64,000 nucleotides of DNA from Catellatospora paridis (GCF_009720365.1 NZ_WBZD01000020.1:62001-126000), one strand, 5' to 3'; counted from the stretch's first letter, positions 39,181-50,847 are shown. The notes: generated by a model from the sequence alone, not told the origin. Made by a program: numbers and translations.

Positions 39181-41451
39181 ATGGCAAAGAAGCCGCCGCG
39201 CGACGACGTGGGTGACCGGAATCTCACTGTGCGCGGCCCCGAGGTCGCGGCGGCGGGGCTGCCCGGCGTGCGGCACGGCCTGGCCGCCGCGATGAACCAC
39301 ATGGGCGTACGCCGCACCGCGCTCACCCTGCTCAAGGTCAACCAGGCCGAGGGGTTCGACTGTCCCGGCTGCGCCTGGCCGGAGCCCGCGCCGAAGCATC
39401 GCGCGACCGCCGAGTTCTGCGAGAACGGCGCCAAGGCCGTGGCCGAGGAGGCCACCCTGCGCCGGGTCACCCCGGAGTTCTTCGCCGCACACCCGATCGC
39501 CGAGCTGGTCGGGCGCAGCGACTACTGGCTGGGCCAGCAGGGCAGGATCACCCACCCGATGGTCAAGCACCCCGGCGCGACGCACTTCACACCGCTGCCC
39601 TGGGCGCAGGCGTTCGCGCTGGCCGCCGAGCACCTCAAGGCGATCGAACCGGACCAGGCGCTGTTCTACACCTCCGGGCGCACCTCCAACGAGGCCGCAT
39701 TCCTGTACCAGTTGTTCGCGCGGGCGTACGGGACCAACAACCTGCCCGACTGCAGCAACATGTGCCACGAGTCCTCGGGCGTGGCGCTGGGCGCGACCAT
39801 CGGCATGGGTAAGGGCTCGGTCACCCTCGACGACATCCACGACGCGAAGCTGATCGTGGTGGTCGGCCAGAATCCGGGCACCAACCACCCGCGCATGCTC
39901 GCCGCGCTGGAGAAGGCCAAGCAGCGCGGCGCGAAGATCATCTCGATCAACCCGCTGCCCGAGGCGGGGCTGATGCGGTTCAAGAACCCGCAGAAGGTCG
40001 GCGGTCTCGTCGGCTCCGGCACCCCGCTGGCCGACCTGCACCTGCCGATCCGGGTCGGCGGCGACCTGGCCCTGTTCCAGGCCATCGGCGCGCTGCTGGT
40101 CGAGTGGGGCGCGGTGGATGAGGCGTTCGTCACGGCGTACACCTCGGGGTTCGAAGGTTATGCCGCCGCGGTGCGGGAGGTGGACGCGGACCTGGTGGCC
40201 CGCGCGACCGGCCTGAGCACCGACGAGATCGAGGCAGCGGCGCGCCTGTTCGCCGCGTCCGAGGCGACCGTGGTCTGCTGGGCCATGGGACTCACCCAGG
40301 GGCGCGACGCGGTCGCGACGATCTCCGAAGTCGTCAACGTGCAGCTGCTGCGCGGCATGATCGGCAAGCCCGGCGCGGGCCTGTGCCCGGTGCGCGGGCA
40401 CTCCAACGTGCAGGGCGACCGGACCATGGGCATCTGGCACGAGCCGCCGACCTGGCTCGGCCGGCTGGGCGACCGGCTGGGCCTGACCATGCCGACCCGG
40501 CGCGGGCATGACACGGTCGAGGCGATCCGGGCCATGCGCGACGGCCACGCGAAGGTGTTCGTGGCGGTCGGCGGCAATTTCGCCGCGGCCAGCCCCGACA
40601 CCGACGTCACCGAGGCCGCGCTGCGCCGCTGCACGCTCACCGCGCACGTGTCGACCAAGCTCAACCGCTCGCACGTGGTCACCGCCGATGAGCAGACCGT
40701 GCTGATCCTGCCCTGCCTGGGCCGCACCGAGCGCGACGCCCAGACCGCCGGGGACCAGTTCGTCACCGTCGAGGACTCGATGTCGAACGTGCACGCCTCG
40801 CAGGGCCACCTCGACCCGGCCTCGCCGCTGCTGCGCTCCGAGGTCGCCATCGTGTGCGGGCTGGCCCGCGCCGTGCTGCCGGACTCGACGATCCCGTGGG
40901 AGTCGTACGCGCAGGACTACCGCGCGATCCGGGCGCTGATCGGGCAGACCGTGCCCGGCTTCGACGACTTCGAGGCGAAGGTGCGCACCAAGGCCGGGTT
41001 CACCCTGCCGCACCCGCCCCGCGACAGCCGCAGTTTCCCGACCCCGGACGGCAGGGCGCGGTTCACCGTCAGCCCGCTCGAGGTGCTGACCGTGCCCGCG
41101 GGCCGCCTGCTGCTGCAGACGCTGCGCAGCCACGACCAGTACAACACCACCATCTACGGCCTCGACGACCGTTACCGCGGCGTCAAGGCGGGCCGGCGGG
41201 TGGTCTTCGTCAACCCCGACGACCTGGCCGAACTCGGCATCGCCGACGGGTCGACCGTCGATCTGATCTCCGAGTGGGCCGATGGCGAGCGGCGCGCGCC
41301 GAGTTTCCGCGTCATCGGATACCCGACCGTGCGCGGCTGCGCCGCCACCTACTTCCCCGAGGCGAACGTGCTGGTGCCGCTGGACTCCACCGCGACCGGG
41401 TCGAACACGCCGACCTCGAAGCAGATCATCGTCCGGCTGCAGCCCGTCTGA
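39181..41451 (+). CDS. Molybdopterin oxidoreductase of the FdhF/YdeP type
   Basis: 756 aa. The N-terminal GFDCPGCAWPEP segment and the long molybdopterin domain (YTSGRTSNEAAFLYQLFARAYGTNN, then NPGTNHPRMLAALEKAK) match the YdeP family, related to formate dehydrogenase alpha subunits. A C-terminal molybdopterin-dinucleotide-binding domain (about 640-755) is present. The classical N-terminal four-Cys [4Fe-4S] site is only partly present. YdeP is linked to acid resistance in Escherichia coli but its reaction is uncertain. fdhD, which sulfurates the cofactor, overlaps its stop by one base. Confidence 0.9.
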   Translation: MAKKPPRDDVGDRNLTVRGPEVAAAGLPGVRHGLAAAMNHMGVRRTALTLLKVNQAEGFDCPGCAWPEPAPKHRATAEFCENGAKAVAEEATLRRVTPEFFAAHPIAELVGRSDYWLGQQGRITHPMVKHPGATHFTPLPWAQAFALAAEHLKAIEPDQALFYTSGRTSNEAAFLYQLFARAYGTNNLPDCSNMCHESSGVALGATIGMGKGSVTLDDIHDAKLIVVVGQNPGTNHPRMLAALEKAKQRGAKIISINPLPEAGLMRFKNPQKVGGLVGSGTPLADLHLPIRVGGDLALFQAIGALLVEWGAVDEAFVTAYTSGFEGYAAAVREVDADLVARATGLSTDEIEAAARLFAASEATVVCWAMGLTQGRDAVATISEVVNVQLLRGMIGKPGAGLCPVRGHSNVQGDRTMGIWHEPPTWLGRLGDRLGLTMPTRRGHDTVEAIRAMRDGHAKVFVAVGGNFAAASPDTDVTEAALRRCTLTAHVSTKLNRSHVVTADEQTVLILPCLGRTERDAQTAGDQFVTVEDSMSNVHASQGHLDPASPLLRSEVAIVCGLARAVLPDSTIPWESYAQDYRAIRALIGQTVPGFDDFEAKVRTKAGFTLPHPPRDSRSFPTPDGRARFTVSPLEVLTVPAGRLLLQTLRSHDQYNTTIYGLDDRYRGVKAGRRVVFVNPDDLAELGIADGSTVDLISEWADGERRAPSFRVIGYPTVRGCAATYFPEANVLVPLDSTATGSNTPTSKQIIVRLQPV

Positions 41452-42485
41452 TGGGCCGGGCCAGCGACCGCAGGCAGGTGACCCGCATCGACCTGGGCGG
41501 GCCGTCCACCGTGCGCCGCCAGGACACCCTGGCCGCCGAGGAGCCCCTGGAGATCCGCGTCGGCCACCGCCACGGCCCCCGCCCGCCGCTCGCCGTCACC
41601 ATGCGCACCCCCGGCGACGAGCTGGACCTCGCCCTCGGCTTCCTCCTCACCGAAGGCGTCATCACCGCTCCCGCTGACATCCTCACCGCCCAGCTCTGCG
41701 CCGGCTCAGGCGAAAGGAAGGGCATCGTCGGCTCGCGTCAGCGGGACGAGCAGGAGCTCAGCACGTCGGAACATGTGGAGGAAGGGCACCTTCTCAACAT
41801 CGGCCGGGCGGGAGCTGCGGCGGGCCAGGCGGTCGCCGCCGGACTGCGGACGGCGGGGCGCATGCTCGGCGAATCCGCCGCGGGCGAGGATGCCGAACCT
41901 GCGGCCCCGGCGAACACCTACAACGTCGTCGACGTCGTGCTCGCCGACCACGTGCCGCCGCCGGCCGCCGGGACCGAGCGCAACTTCTACACCACCTCCT
42001 CGTGCGGCGTATGCGGCAAGGCCAGCATCGACGCCATCCGCACCCGCTCCCCGCACGACGTGGCGGCCGACCCGGTCACCGTCGACGCCCGGACCCTGAC
42101 CCTGCTGCCGGACCGGCTGCGGGCCGCCCAGCGCACTTTCGAGCGCACCGGCGGGCTGCATGCGGCGGGCCTGTTCACGCCGGCGGGCGAGCTGATCGCG
42201 GTACGCGAAGACGTCGGCCGGCACAACGCGGTCGACAAGCTCATCGGCGCTCAGCTGCAGGCCGGACGGCTGCCGCTGGCCGGGCACGTGTTGCTGCTGT
42301 CCGGCCGGGCCAGCTTCGAGCTGACCCAGAAGGCCTGGATGGCCGGCATCAGCGTGATGGCGGCCGTGTCCGCGCCCAGCACGCTCGCCGTCGACCTCGC
42401 CGCCGAGGCGGGCATGACCCTGGTCGGCTTCCTGCGGGGCCAGACCATGAACGTGTACGCAGGCCCGCAGCGCATCACCACCTGA
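41451..42485 (+). CDS. fdhD: Formate dehydrogenase accessory sulfurtransferase FdhD with repeat-derived insertion
   Basis: 344 aa, against about 270-280 usually. The conserved parts are the N-terminal EEPLEIRV...MRTPGDELDLALGFLLTEG and the loop SSCGVCGKASID with the two catalytic cysteines, followed by GLHAAGLFTP and EDVGRHNAVDKL. It transfers sulfur from IscS-type enzymes to the molybdenum cofactor of the neighbouring enzyme. Residues about 88-147 are extra: the first 30 are encoded by an R1 repeat (41712-41800) and the next 30 are Ala/Gly-rich. The frame stays open, so the protein may tolerate the insertion. Confidence 0.93.
   Translation: MGRASDRRQVTRIDLGGPSTVRRQDTLAAEEPLEIRVGHRHGPRPPLAVTMRTPGDELDLALGFLLTEGVITAPADILTAQLCAGSGERKGIVGSRQRDEQELSTSEHVEEGHLLNIGRAGAAAGQAVAAGLRTAGRMLGESAAGEDAEPAAPANTYNVVDVVLADHVPPPAAGTERNFYTTSSCGVCGKASIDAIRTRSPHDVAADPVTVDARTLTLLPDRLRAAQRTFERTGGLHAAGLFTPAGELIAVREDVGRHNAVDKLIGAQLQAGRLPLAGHVLLLSGRASFELTQKAWMAGISVMAAVSAPSTLAVDLAAEAGMTLVGFLRGQTMNVYAGPQRITT
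41712..41800. repeat. Dispersed palindromic repeat, family R1 (copy d), inside fdhD
   Basis: About 89 bp from GAAAGGAAGGGCATCGTCGG to GAAGGGCACCTTCTCAAC, with the core CTCGCGTCAGCGGGACGAGC. The left 40 bases match copy c at 35736 closely. It lies in frame in fdhD. Confidence 0.85.
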
Positions 42486-42511
42486 CGCGAGCCGACGGTG
42501 CCCCTCCTTAG
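42484..42511. repeat. Truncated R1 repeat (copy e)
   Basis: On the minus strand it reads AAGGAGGGGCACCGTCGG followed by CTCGCGTCA, matching one arm and half of the core of copy d. It spans the stop of fdhD and contains the TAA stop of the convergent NUDIX gene. Confidence 0.65.
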
Positions 42512-43332
42512 GGGCGGAGGGCGTGGGAGTGGTGGTAGTCGCCGTCGGCGGAGACGAGCCAGCTGTGCAGGGGGGTGTCGGCGACCAGGGCCGTGGTGGC
42601 GGTGAGGCGGCACAGGCGGGTGGCGAGTTCGAGCTCGCTGACCCCGGTGGCGCGGGCCAGCGAGTCCCCGGCGCTGAGTTCGCAGCCGTACGCCGGGTCA
42701 CCGGCGTCGGGGTTGATCCAGACGGTCGCGCGCACGTCGGCCGCGCCCATCAGGTCCTCGGCGGTGCCGGTGAAGACGTCCGCCGGGTCCAGCCCGTACG
42801 CCTCGTGCAGCGACTGCCGCAGTGCCTGCGCCGGCGTCCCGGACGCGAAGGCCACGCTGTAACTCGCCCGGCCGTCCTGCGCGGCCTGCCACACCTGGTC
42901 GATCGCCGCCCGCAGGTACGCCGCGACGCCCTCGGGCTGCATGTTCAGGTCCCCGATCGCCTCCGCCGTGAACGGCACCCGCACCACGTCGTACGTGCCC
43001 TTGGCCGGGTCGCCGAACTCCTCGCCGTAGCGGTTCGCGACGTCCATCGAGACCAGGCGGCACGCGAAGAGGTGCTGGCGCTGCCAGAGGCCGTCCTCGC
43101 GCTGCGCGTCGACGAAGGTCAGCGGCACCGGCGCGGTGACCACCGCCCGCAGTTCCTCGTCGAGCTCCCGGTACAGCGCGGCGAGCAGGTTGGCGTCGTG
43201 CTTGTCCACGCCGCCGCCGGGTGTCGCCCAGTAGCGCCGCGGCACGCCGGGGCGGGTCCGTTCGAACAGGATCAGGTCGTCGCCGTCGAGGAGCACGGCG
43301 CGCACACGCTGACGGTCGGGCACGGCAACCAT
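42508..43332 (-). CDS. NUDIX hydrolase with long C-terminal region
   Basis: 274 aa from the ATG at 43332. The N-terminal NUDIX fold (about 1-150) carries a box WATPGGGVDKHDANLLAAL...RELDEEL, with REL-EEL intact but a longer spacing before it than the usual G-x5-E. The substrate, probably a nucleotide derivative, is unknown. The C-terminal 120 residues are not recognised. It is convergent with fdhD, and its TAA stop lies in a truncated repeat. Confidence 0.8.
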   Translation of the reverse strand: MVAVPDRQRVRAVLLDGDDLILFERTRPGVPRRYWATPGGGVDKHDANLLAALYRELDEELRAVVTAPVPLTFVDAQREDGLWQRQHLFACRLVSMDVANRYGEEFGDPAKGTYDVVRVPFTAEAIGDLNMQPEGVAAYLRAAIDQVWQAAQDGRASYSVAFASGTPAQALRQSLHEAYGLDPADVFTGTAEDLMGAADVRATVWINPDAGDPAYGCELSAGDSLARATGVSELELATRLCRLTATTALVADTPLHSWLVSADGDYHHSHALRP

Positions 43333-43510
43333 GTCACCAGCCTCGTCGCCCGTGACGCCTTTGTCGACCGGAAGGCCGATTCCGCCCCGTCCGAACGAGG
43401 TGCGTCCCCCGCCTGTAGGGGCCCGTGCGAAACATGATTGAGTCTCGCCAAGCACGCGCCGTGCTGATATATGTGATTGCCGTAACCCCGGGTCACAGGA
43501 GGTGGTCATC

Positions 43511-44209
43511 ATGGTGAGTTCAGCCGACCCCTCTGCGGGGGAGGAAGAGACCATCAACATGCTGTTCCACCTGTCGCGGCGCTCGCAGGCGATGGTCGAC
43601 CGGCTGATCAGCTGCCTGGACCGGATGGAGCAGGTCGAAGAGCCGGACGCGGACCGCATGAAGGACGTCTTCGAACTCGACTTCCTCGCCATCCGCATGC
43701 GGCGCAACGACGAGAGCCTGCTGGTGCTGGCCGGCGGCGAGTCGGCCCGGATCCGCCGCGAGCCGGTGTCCCTGGTCGACGTGCTGCACGGGGCGCGCTC
43801 CGAGGTCGAGGACTTCCGCCGGATCGAGTTCGGTGTGATCGACGACGGCCTGGTGGTGGTCGCCCCGGCCGTGAACGACCTGGTGCACCTGCTGGCGGAG
43901 CTGTTCGACAACGCGGCCGCGTTCTCCCCGCCGGACAGCACGGTGCTGGTCGAGGCGCGCCGGGTGGCCGACCGGGCGGTGCTGCTGATCGAGGATCGCG
44001 GCATCGGCATCGGCGCCGAGCGCCTGCGCGAGCTGAACCACCGGCTGGCCCACCCGAGCCCGGTGACCGCCGCGATGTGCCGGCAGATGGGCATCGAGGT
44101 GGTCAGCCGCCTCGCCCAGCGCCACGAGATGCGCGTCGAGCTGGAGCCCGTCGGCGACCGCGGCATCGCCGCCTCCGTCGTCCTGCCCGCCCACGCCCTC
44201 GTGAACTGA
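43511..44209 (+). CDS. Stand-alone HATPase_c protein (sensor-kinase-like, lacks receiver and sensor)
   Basis: 232 aa from the ATG at 43511, about eight bases after AGGAGG. An N-terminal helical dimer-like part (about 15-65) has RRSQAMVDRLISCLDRMEQ where a phospho-acceptor His would normally be, and a GHKL ATPase follows (95-225), with the N box ELFDNAAAFSPP and the G1 box EDRGIGIG. This resembles the C-terminal part of the nitrate-sensor-like CvnA kinases of actinomycete conservons, but without their sensor region. No CvnB-D partners are adjacent. Confidence 0.78.
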   Translation: MVSSADPSAGEEETINMLFHLSRRSQAMVDRLISCLDRMEQVEEPDADRMKDVFELDFLAIRMRRNDESLLVLAGGESARIRREPVSLVDVLHGARSEVEDFRRIEFGVIDDGLVVVAPAVNDLVHLLAELFDNAAAFSPPDSTVLVEARRVADRAVLLIEDRGIGIGAERLRELNHRLAHPSPVTAAMCRQMGIEVVSRLAQRHEMRVELEPVGDRGIAASVVLPAHALVN

Positions 44210-44244
44210 CCCACCCCGCCGCCCCCACCACCCGCGGGCGCACT

Positions 44245-44272
44245 GCGCGCCGCGCGCCGCGCGCCGCGCGCC
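44245..44272. repeat. Short tandem GCGCCGC repeat
   Basis: About four units of the 7-mer GCGCCGC in the gap between the HATPase gene and lysS. This 273-bp gap otherwise holds only the presumed lysS promoter. Confidence 0.8.
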
Positions 44273-44482
44273 GAGATCGGTCGACTTGCCTGGCAGGTGG
44301 GCGAATGGGTGGTCAAGACACGCACAGGTGCCGGGCAAGTCCGGTGATCTTGAGCACGTGCCGCGGGCGTGGAGGTACGTGGGGCGGGCGGCGGATCACG
44401 GTGGGTAGGGGCGTCGCGAAACGCGCTCGACCGATCCGGGAGAATGGCACCATCTCGCTTCTCATGGAAGGACGTGCCGATC

Positions 44483-46207
44483 GTGGCCGCAACCCCGGAG
44501 GCCGACTGGGTCTCCCGCTTCGCTGACGAGGTCATCGCCGAGGCAGAGCGTCGCGCTCCGGGCAAACCGATCGTCTGCGCGTCCGGCCTGAGCCCGTCGG
44601 GCCCGATCCACCTGGGCAACCTGCGCGAGGTGATGACCCCGCACCTGGTCGCCGACGAGGTCCGGCGCCGCGGGCACGAGGTCGTGCACATCATCAGCTG
44701 GGACGATTACGACCGCTTCCGCAAGGTGCCGGCCGGCATCGACGAGTCCTGGGCCGAGCACATCGGCAAGCCGCTGACCTCGGTGCCGGCCCCGGCCGGC
44801 AGCGCGTACCCGAACTGGGCCGAGCACTTCAAGGCCTCGATGACCGAGTCTCTGGCGCAGCTGGGCGTGGAGCACCGCGGCATCAGCCAGACGCAGATGT
44901 ACACCTCGGGGGCGTACCAGGAGCAGATCCTGCTGGCCATGCGCGAGCGCGCCAAGATCGACGCGGTGCTGGACCGTTACCGCACGAAGGGGCGCACCGG
45001 TGCGGGCGCACCGCAGCAGGGCAAGCTCGACGAGGACGAGGCCGCCGCGGCGCAGGAGGCCGCGGAGGGCTCCGGCGCGGCCGCCGAGGACGACGGCACG
45101 GGCGCGGCGGGCTACTACCCCTACAAGCCGTACTGCTCGGTCTGCGAGCGCGACCTGACCACCGTGGTGGCCTACGACGACGAGTCGACCGAGCTGACCT
45201 ACACCTGCCAGTGCGGGCACACCGAGACGGTGCTGCTGTCCGAGCACCACCGCGGCAAGCTGGTGTGGAAGGTCGACTGGCCGATGCGCTGGGCGTACGA
45301 GGGCGTGGTGTTCGAGCCCTCGGGCGTGGACCACTCCTCCCCCGGCTCGTCGTTCCAGGTCGGCGGGCAGATCGTCGGCGAGGTGTTCGGCGCGCAGCAG
45401 CCGATCGGCCCGATGTACGCCTTCGTCGGCATCTCCGGCATGGCGAAGATGAGCAGTTCGAAGGGCGGCGTGCCGACCCCTGCCGACGCGCTGGAGATCA
45501 TGGAGCCGCCGCTGCTGCGCTGGCTCTACGCGCGCCGCCGTCCGAACCAGGCGTTCAAGGTCGCCTTCGACCAGGAGATCCAGCGCCTCTACGACGAGTG
45601 GGACACCCTGGGCCGCAAGGTGGCCGAGGGCACCGCGAACGCCGCCGACACCGCCGCGCACAGCCGCGCCGTCGGCACCGCCGCGGGCCTGCTGCCGGTG
45701 ACGCCGCACCCGCTGCCGTACCGCACGCTGGCCTCGATCGTGGACATCACCACCGGCGACCCGGAGCAGACCCTGCGCATCCTGCGCGACCTGGACCCGG
45801 CCGACCCGGTGGCCTCGCTCGACGAGACCCGACCGCGCCTGGACCGCGCCCAGCACTGGATCACCACCCAGGTCCCGGCGGAGCAGCGCACCCGCGTCCT
45901 GCCCGAGCCCGACACCACCCTGCTGGCCAAGCTCGACGACGACCAGCGCGAGTCCCTGCGGCTGCTGCTGGCGGGCCTGGACGACCACTGGTCCCTGGAG
46001 GGCCTGACCACCCTGCTCTACGGCGTCCCCAAGACCCGCCTGGGCCTGCCCATGGACGTCAAGCCGACGCCCGAGCTCAAGGTCGCCCAGCGCGAGTTCT
46101 TCGCCCTGCTCTACCACCTGCTGGTAGGCCGCGACACCGGCCCGCGCCTGCCCACCCTGCTCCTCGCCGTCGGCCCCGACCAGGTCCGCACCCTGCTGAC
46201 CCCCTGA
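44483..46207 (+). CDS. lysS: Lysyl-tRNA synthetase, class I
   Basis: 574 aa from the GTG at 44483, about ten bases after GGAAGGA; an ATG at 44444 would add 13 residues and a GTG at 44474 three. The HIGH-like motif is HLGN (43-46) and the KMSKS-like motif KMSSSKG starts at K322. A zinc ribbon C-x2-C...C-x-C-x-H lies near 215-250, preceded by an acidic Ala/Glu-rich insert (about 185-205). Class I LysRS is typical of archaea and some bacteria including actinomycetes; whether a class II copy exists elsewhere cannot be seen. Confidence 0.95.
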   Translation: MAATPEADWVSRFADEVIAEAERRAPGKPIVCASGLSPSGPIHLGNLREVMTPHLVADEVRRRGHEVVHIISWDDYDRFRKVPAGIDESWAEHIGKPLTSVPAPAGSAYPNWAEHFKASMTESLAQLGVEHRGISQTQMYTSGAYQEQILLAMRERAKIDAVLDRYRTKGRTGAGAPQQGKLDEDEAAAAQEAAEGSGAAAEDDGTGAAGYYPYKPYCSVCERDLTTVVAYDDESTELTYTCQCGHTETVLLSEHHRGKLVWKVDWPMRWAYEGVVFEPSGVDHSSPGSSFQVGGQIVGEVFGAQQPIGPMYAFVGISGMAKMSSSKGGVPTPADALEIMEPPLLRWLYARRRPNQAFKVAFDQEIQRLYDEWDTLGRKVAEGTANAADTAAHSRAVGTAAGLLPVTPHPLPYRTLASIVDITTGDPEQTLRILRDLDPADPVASLDETRPRLDRAQHWITTQVPAEQRTRVLPEPDTTLLAKLDDDQRESLRLLLAGLDDHWSLEGLTTLLYGVPKTRLGLPMDVKPTPELKVAQREFFALLYHLLVGRDTGPRLPTLLLAVGPDQVRTLLTP

Positions 46208-46219
46208 CCTGGCCCGTCC

Positions 46220-46252
46220 CCCCGGCCCTGCCGAAACCGCACAGGGCCGGGG
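46220..46252. terminator. Terminator hairpin between lysS and the convergent phosphatase gene
   Basis: Arms CCCCGGCCCTG (46220-46230) and CAGGGCCGGGG (46242-46252) pair perfectly with an 11-base loop, 13 bp after the lysS stop. Confidence 0.75.
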
Positions 46253-46265
46253 CCGGCGGTCCCGG

Positions 46266-46994
46266 TCAGGGTTCGAGCAAGGTGGCGCGGAGGCGGGCGA
46301 CGTAGGCGTCGTCGATGCCGAGCTGCTTCTCGGCGTAGCCGCGCAGAGAGCCGTGGTTCTCCTCGGCCCAGGCGAGGAACAGGGTCATCACCTCGCCGGG
46401 CGCGCGGCCGTAGCCGGGCCAGGTGGGCGCGACGCCCATCAGCGCGGTGATGTCCGCGACCAGGCCCGCCGTGGCCAGTTCGGTGAGCGCGAAGTCCTCG
46501 ACGATGACCTCGTCGGGCACGTCGAGCAGGGTCAGCACCAGGGCGGCGAGCAGGCCGGTGCGGTCCTTGCCGGAGGCGCAGTGGAACACCACGGGCGCGT
46601 TCTCGGCCGCGACGATCACGTCGAGCGCCTGCCGCAGCTCGACCACCCCGTCCTGCGCGACCTCGGCGTACTTGCCCGCGAGGAACGGCCCGGTCGCCAC
46701 CTCCGGCCCCAGCTCCGCCTGCCGGTACGGCCGGTGCTCCACGCTGAGGTTGTGGTACGCCAGCCCGTCGTGCTCGCGCACCCGCCCGTGACGGGCGATC
46801 TCGAACGGGTACCGCAGGTCGATCACGGTCTTGACGCCCAGCTCGCGGAACCGGGCCCAGTCCGCGTCATCCATCTTGGACAGCGCGTCGGACCGGTAGA
46901 GCCGCCCCCAGCGCACGGTGCGGCCCTCGAATCCCCGGTAGCCGCCCAGATCACGGAAGTTGCGCAGATGCCCGAAGGCGAGGTGTCTGTCCAC
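46266..46994 (-). CDS. Tyrosine/serine protein phosphatase (Y_phosphatase3 type)
   Basis: 242 aa. The catalytic P-loop HCASGKDRTG (Cys-x5-Arg) is near residue 137, and the N-terminal NFRDLGGY motif is typical of bacterial dual-specificity or lipid phosphatases such as MptpB. The general acid and the Lys-Asp after the catalytic Cys fit this group. The substrate is not known. It is a single gene, divergent from geosmin synthase. Confidence 0.88.
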   Translation of the reverse strand: MDRHLAFGHLRNFRDLGGYRGFEGRTVRWGRLYRSDALSKMDDADWARFRELGVKTVIDLRYPFEIARHGRVREHDGLAYHNLSVEHRPYRQAELGPEVATGPFLAGKYAEVAQDGVVELRQALDVIVAAENAPVVFHCASGKDRTGLLAALVLTLLDVPDEVIVEDFALTELATAGLVADITALMGVAPTWPGYGRAPGEVMTLFLAWAEENHGSLRGYAEKQLGIDDAYVARLRATLLEP

Positions 46995-47026
46995 AGCCGC
47001 ACGCTAGCTCAGCCTGATCTTCCTAG

Positions 47027-49336
<2,310 letters not shown>

Positions 49337-49354
49337 GCCACACCCGGCGCACAC

Positions 49355-49397
49355 CCGTGGCGCCGCACCCGGATCACCTCCGGATGCGGCGCCACGG
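49355..49397 (+). terminator. Terminator hairpin after geosmin synthase
   Basis: CCGTGGCGCCGCA...CCGGA pairs with TCCGG...TGCGGCGCCACGG (49355-49397) around a 5-base loop, 19 bp after the stop codon. Confidence 0.8.
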
Positions 49398-49449
49398 TGC
49401 GCTCGGCCCCACCGGCGAGCCTGCGAGCTGCGCCCGAAGCGTTCAATAT

Positions 49450-49510
49450 ATCGATGTTAATAGATTGTTTCAAGCCATCATCTCATATCGATATCTGACA
49501 GTCTATCGAT
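49450..49510. promoter_or_regulatory. AT-rich promoter region with three ATCGAT palindromes
   Basis: ATCGAT occurs at 49450, 49487 and 49505, the last two as TATCGATATCTG and TATCGATCTATGG. The block 49440-49515 is much AT-richer than the flanks and lies 83 bp before the start of the exported protein gene. A regulator-binding site is plausible but unidentified. Confidence 0.5.
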
Positions 49511-49592
49511 CTATGGCCACGCTTAGTGTATCGGTGGTCGTCGAAGCGTGACTATCGGCGACCGTACCCGTCCCCTAGATCGGAGGCCCCTG

Positions 49593-50129
49593 GTGGTCCG
49601 ACTCGTCCGTGTCGCACTCACCGCCCTACTGGTGCTCGGCGGCACCCTGATCGCCGCCGCGCCGGCGAACGCGGCGGTGCTCGACGTGCAGTGCACCTCG
49701 CCGAGCAGCACCAACACCATCACGTTCACCCCGCCGCTCACGCTGGTGAACCAGCCCACCGTGGTGTCGCGCACCACGAACTACAAGCCCTGCCGCGCCC
49801 CGCGCTGGCCCAACCTGGTCTCCGGGTTCGAGACCAAGACGATCACCATGCTCGACGACTGCACCATGGTGCTCGGCACGCTGACCGTGAACTTCACGAT
49901 CACCTGGAACACCGGCCAGACCACCACGGTCAACGCCATCCGCACCGCGTCGCTGTCGGGTTCGAGCCTCGTGGTGACCTTCACCGGCACCGTCACCGCC
50001 GGGCTCTTCCTCGGCAGCAACGTCAACCAGGTGTTCGTCGGCTCCGGGGTCGACCTCATCAACTGCCTCGCCGGGCGGGGCGCGGTGAAGAGCATCGTGT
50101 CGCGGGTGAACCTGACCATCTCGCACTGA
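49593..50129 (+). CDS. Small exported protein of unknown function
   Basis: 178 aa from the GTG at 49593, six bases after GGAGG; an earlier GTG (49548) lacks a ribosome site. A signal peptide (about 1-32, ending APANAA) is clear. The mature part, about 145 residues, is rich in Thr, Val and Asn with four Cys and looks like an all-beta domain. No family is recognised. Its AT-rich upstream region holds three ATCGAT palindromes. Confidence 0.7.
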   Translation: MVRLVRVALTALLVLGGTLIAAAPANAAVLDVQCTSPSSTNTITFTPPLTLVNQPTVVSRTTNYKPCRAPRWPNLVSGFETKTITMLDDCTMVLGTLTVNFTITWNTGQTTTVNAIRTASLSGSSLVVTFTGTVTAGLFLGSNVNQVFVGSGVDLINCLAGRGAVKSIVSRVNLTISH

Positions 50130-50242
50130 CACCCGCACCGGGGCCGTGGCGGCCGCAGCCCGAAACCGCCGCCACGGCTCCACCCCGCCCGCCGAACACC
50201 TCGCGCCCCCACGGATCACGCCGGCACTCGTACCGTGAGCAC

Positions 50243-50785
50243 ATGCCCGAACCGACGGTCCGCAGCCGGTGGCAGAACGCCGCCATGGCGGCGGCCATGC
50301 TGGCGATGGGGACGGCCGGCGCGCTGGGCTGCTTCATCCAGATCACCCGGATCGCGCCGGATTCGACGCTCACCGTCCTGGCAGCCGCGGCCGCGGCGGT
50401 GGCCTGCGCCACGGCCGGCTCGACGCTCGCCATACGGGCGGCGCGGAGCGGCGTCACCGCCGAGCGGGACGTCCTCGTGATACGCGGCATGCTGAGCACG
50501 CGGCACGTCCCCCGCGCGGACGTGATCGCGGTGCCGGTCGTCAAGGCACCCAACGGCCGCGGCGGCACCTACTTCACACCGGTGATCGCCTACCGGGTCG
50601 ACCCGAAGGCGCGTGGCCGCACAGCGCGGCGCGAGCTGGTCACCGCCCTCGGAGTGCCGGCCGAGCCCCGGACCGCATCCGTGTTCCTGCTCCGGCTCGC
50701 GTCGCTGTCGGAGCGAGCCGCGCAGCGTCACGCCGACCGCATCAGGACGATGGCCACCCGTCCCCGCGTCGACCCTGGGCCGTAG
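50243..50785 (+). CDS. Two-helix membrane protein, PH-like, unknown function
   Basis: 180 aa. Two hydrophobic helices (about 12-32 and 40-62) precede a hydrophilic domain with the pattern GVTAERDVLVIRGMLSTRHVPRADVIAV, which resembles actinobacterial membrane proteins with a PH-like fold. The exact role is unknown. It is the last chromosomal gene before the integrated element. Confidence 0.65.
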   Translation: MPEPTVRSRWQNAAMAAAMLAMGTAGALGCFIQITRIAPDSTLTVLAAAAAAVACATAGSTLAIRAARSGVTAERDVLVIRGMLSTRHVPRADVIAVPVVKAPNGRGGTYFTPVIAYRVDPKARGRTARRELVTALGVPAEPRTASVFLLRLASLSERAAQRHADRIRTMATRPRVDPGP

Positions 50786-50818
50786 GCGTCCGGCCGCACA
50801 TCCCGGCTGAACAAAGCG

Positions 50819-50847
50819 AAACGCCCAGGTCAATGACCTGGGCGTTT
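50819..50847 (-). terminator. Terminator of the tRNA at the element junction
   Basis: AAACGCCCAGGTCA and TGACCTGGGCGTTT form a perfect hairpin with a short loop, 11 bp beyond the tRNA 3' end on the minus strand. It presumably ended the original tRNA transcript before the element split it. Confidence 0.8.

Noticed and set aside
44210-44482. T-box or other riboswitch in front of lysS
   Set aside because: No T-box consensus, antiterminator or matching specifier stem could be seen in the 273-bp gap.
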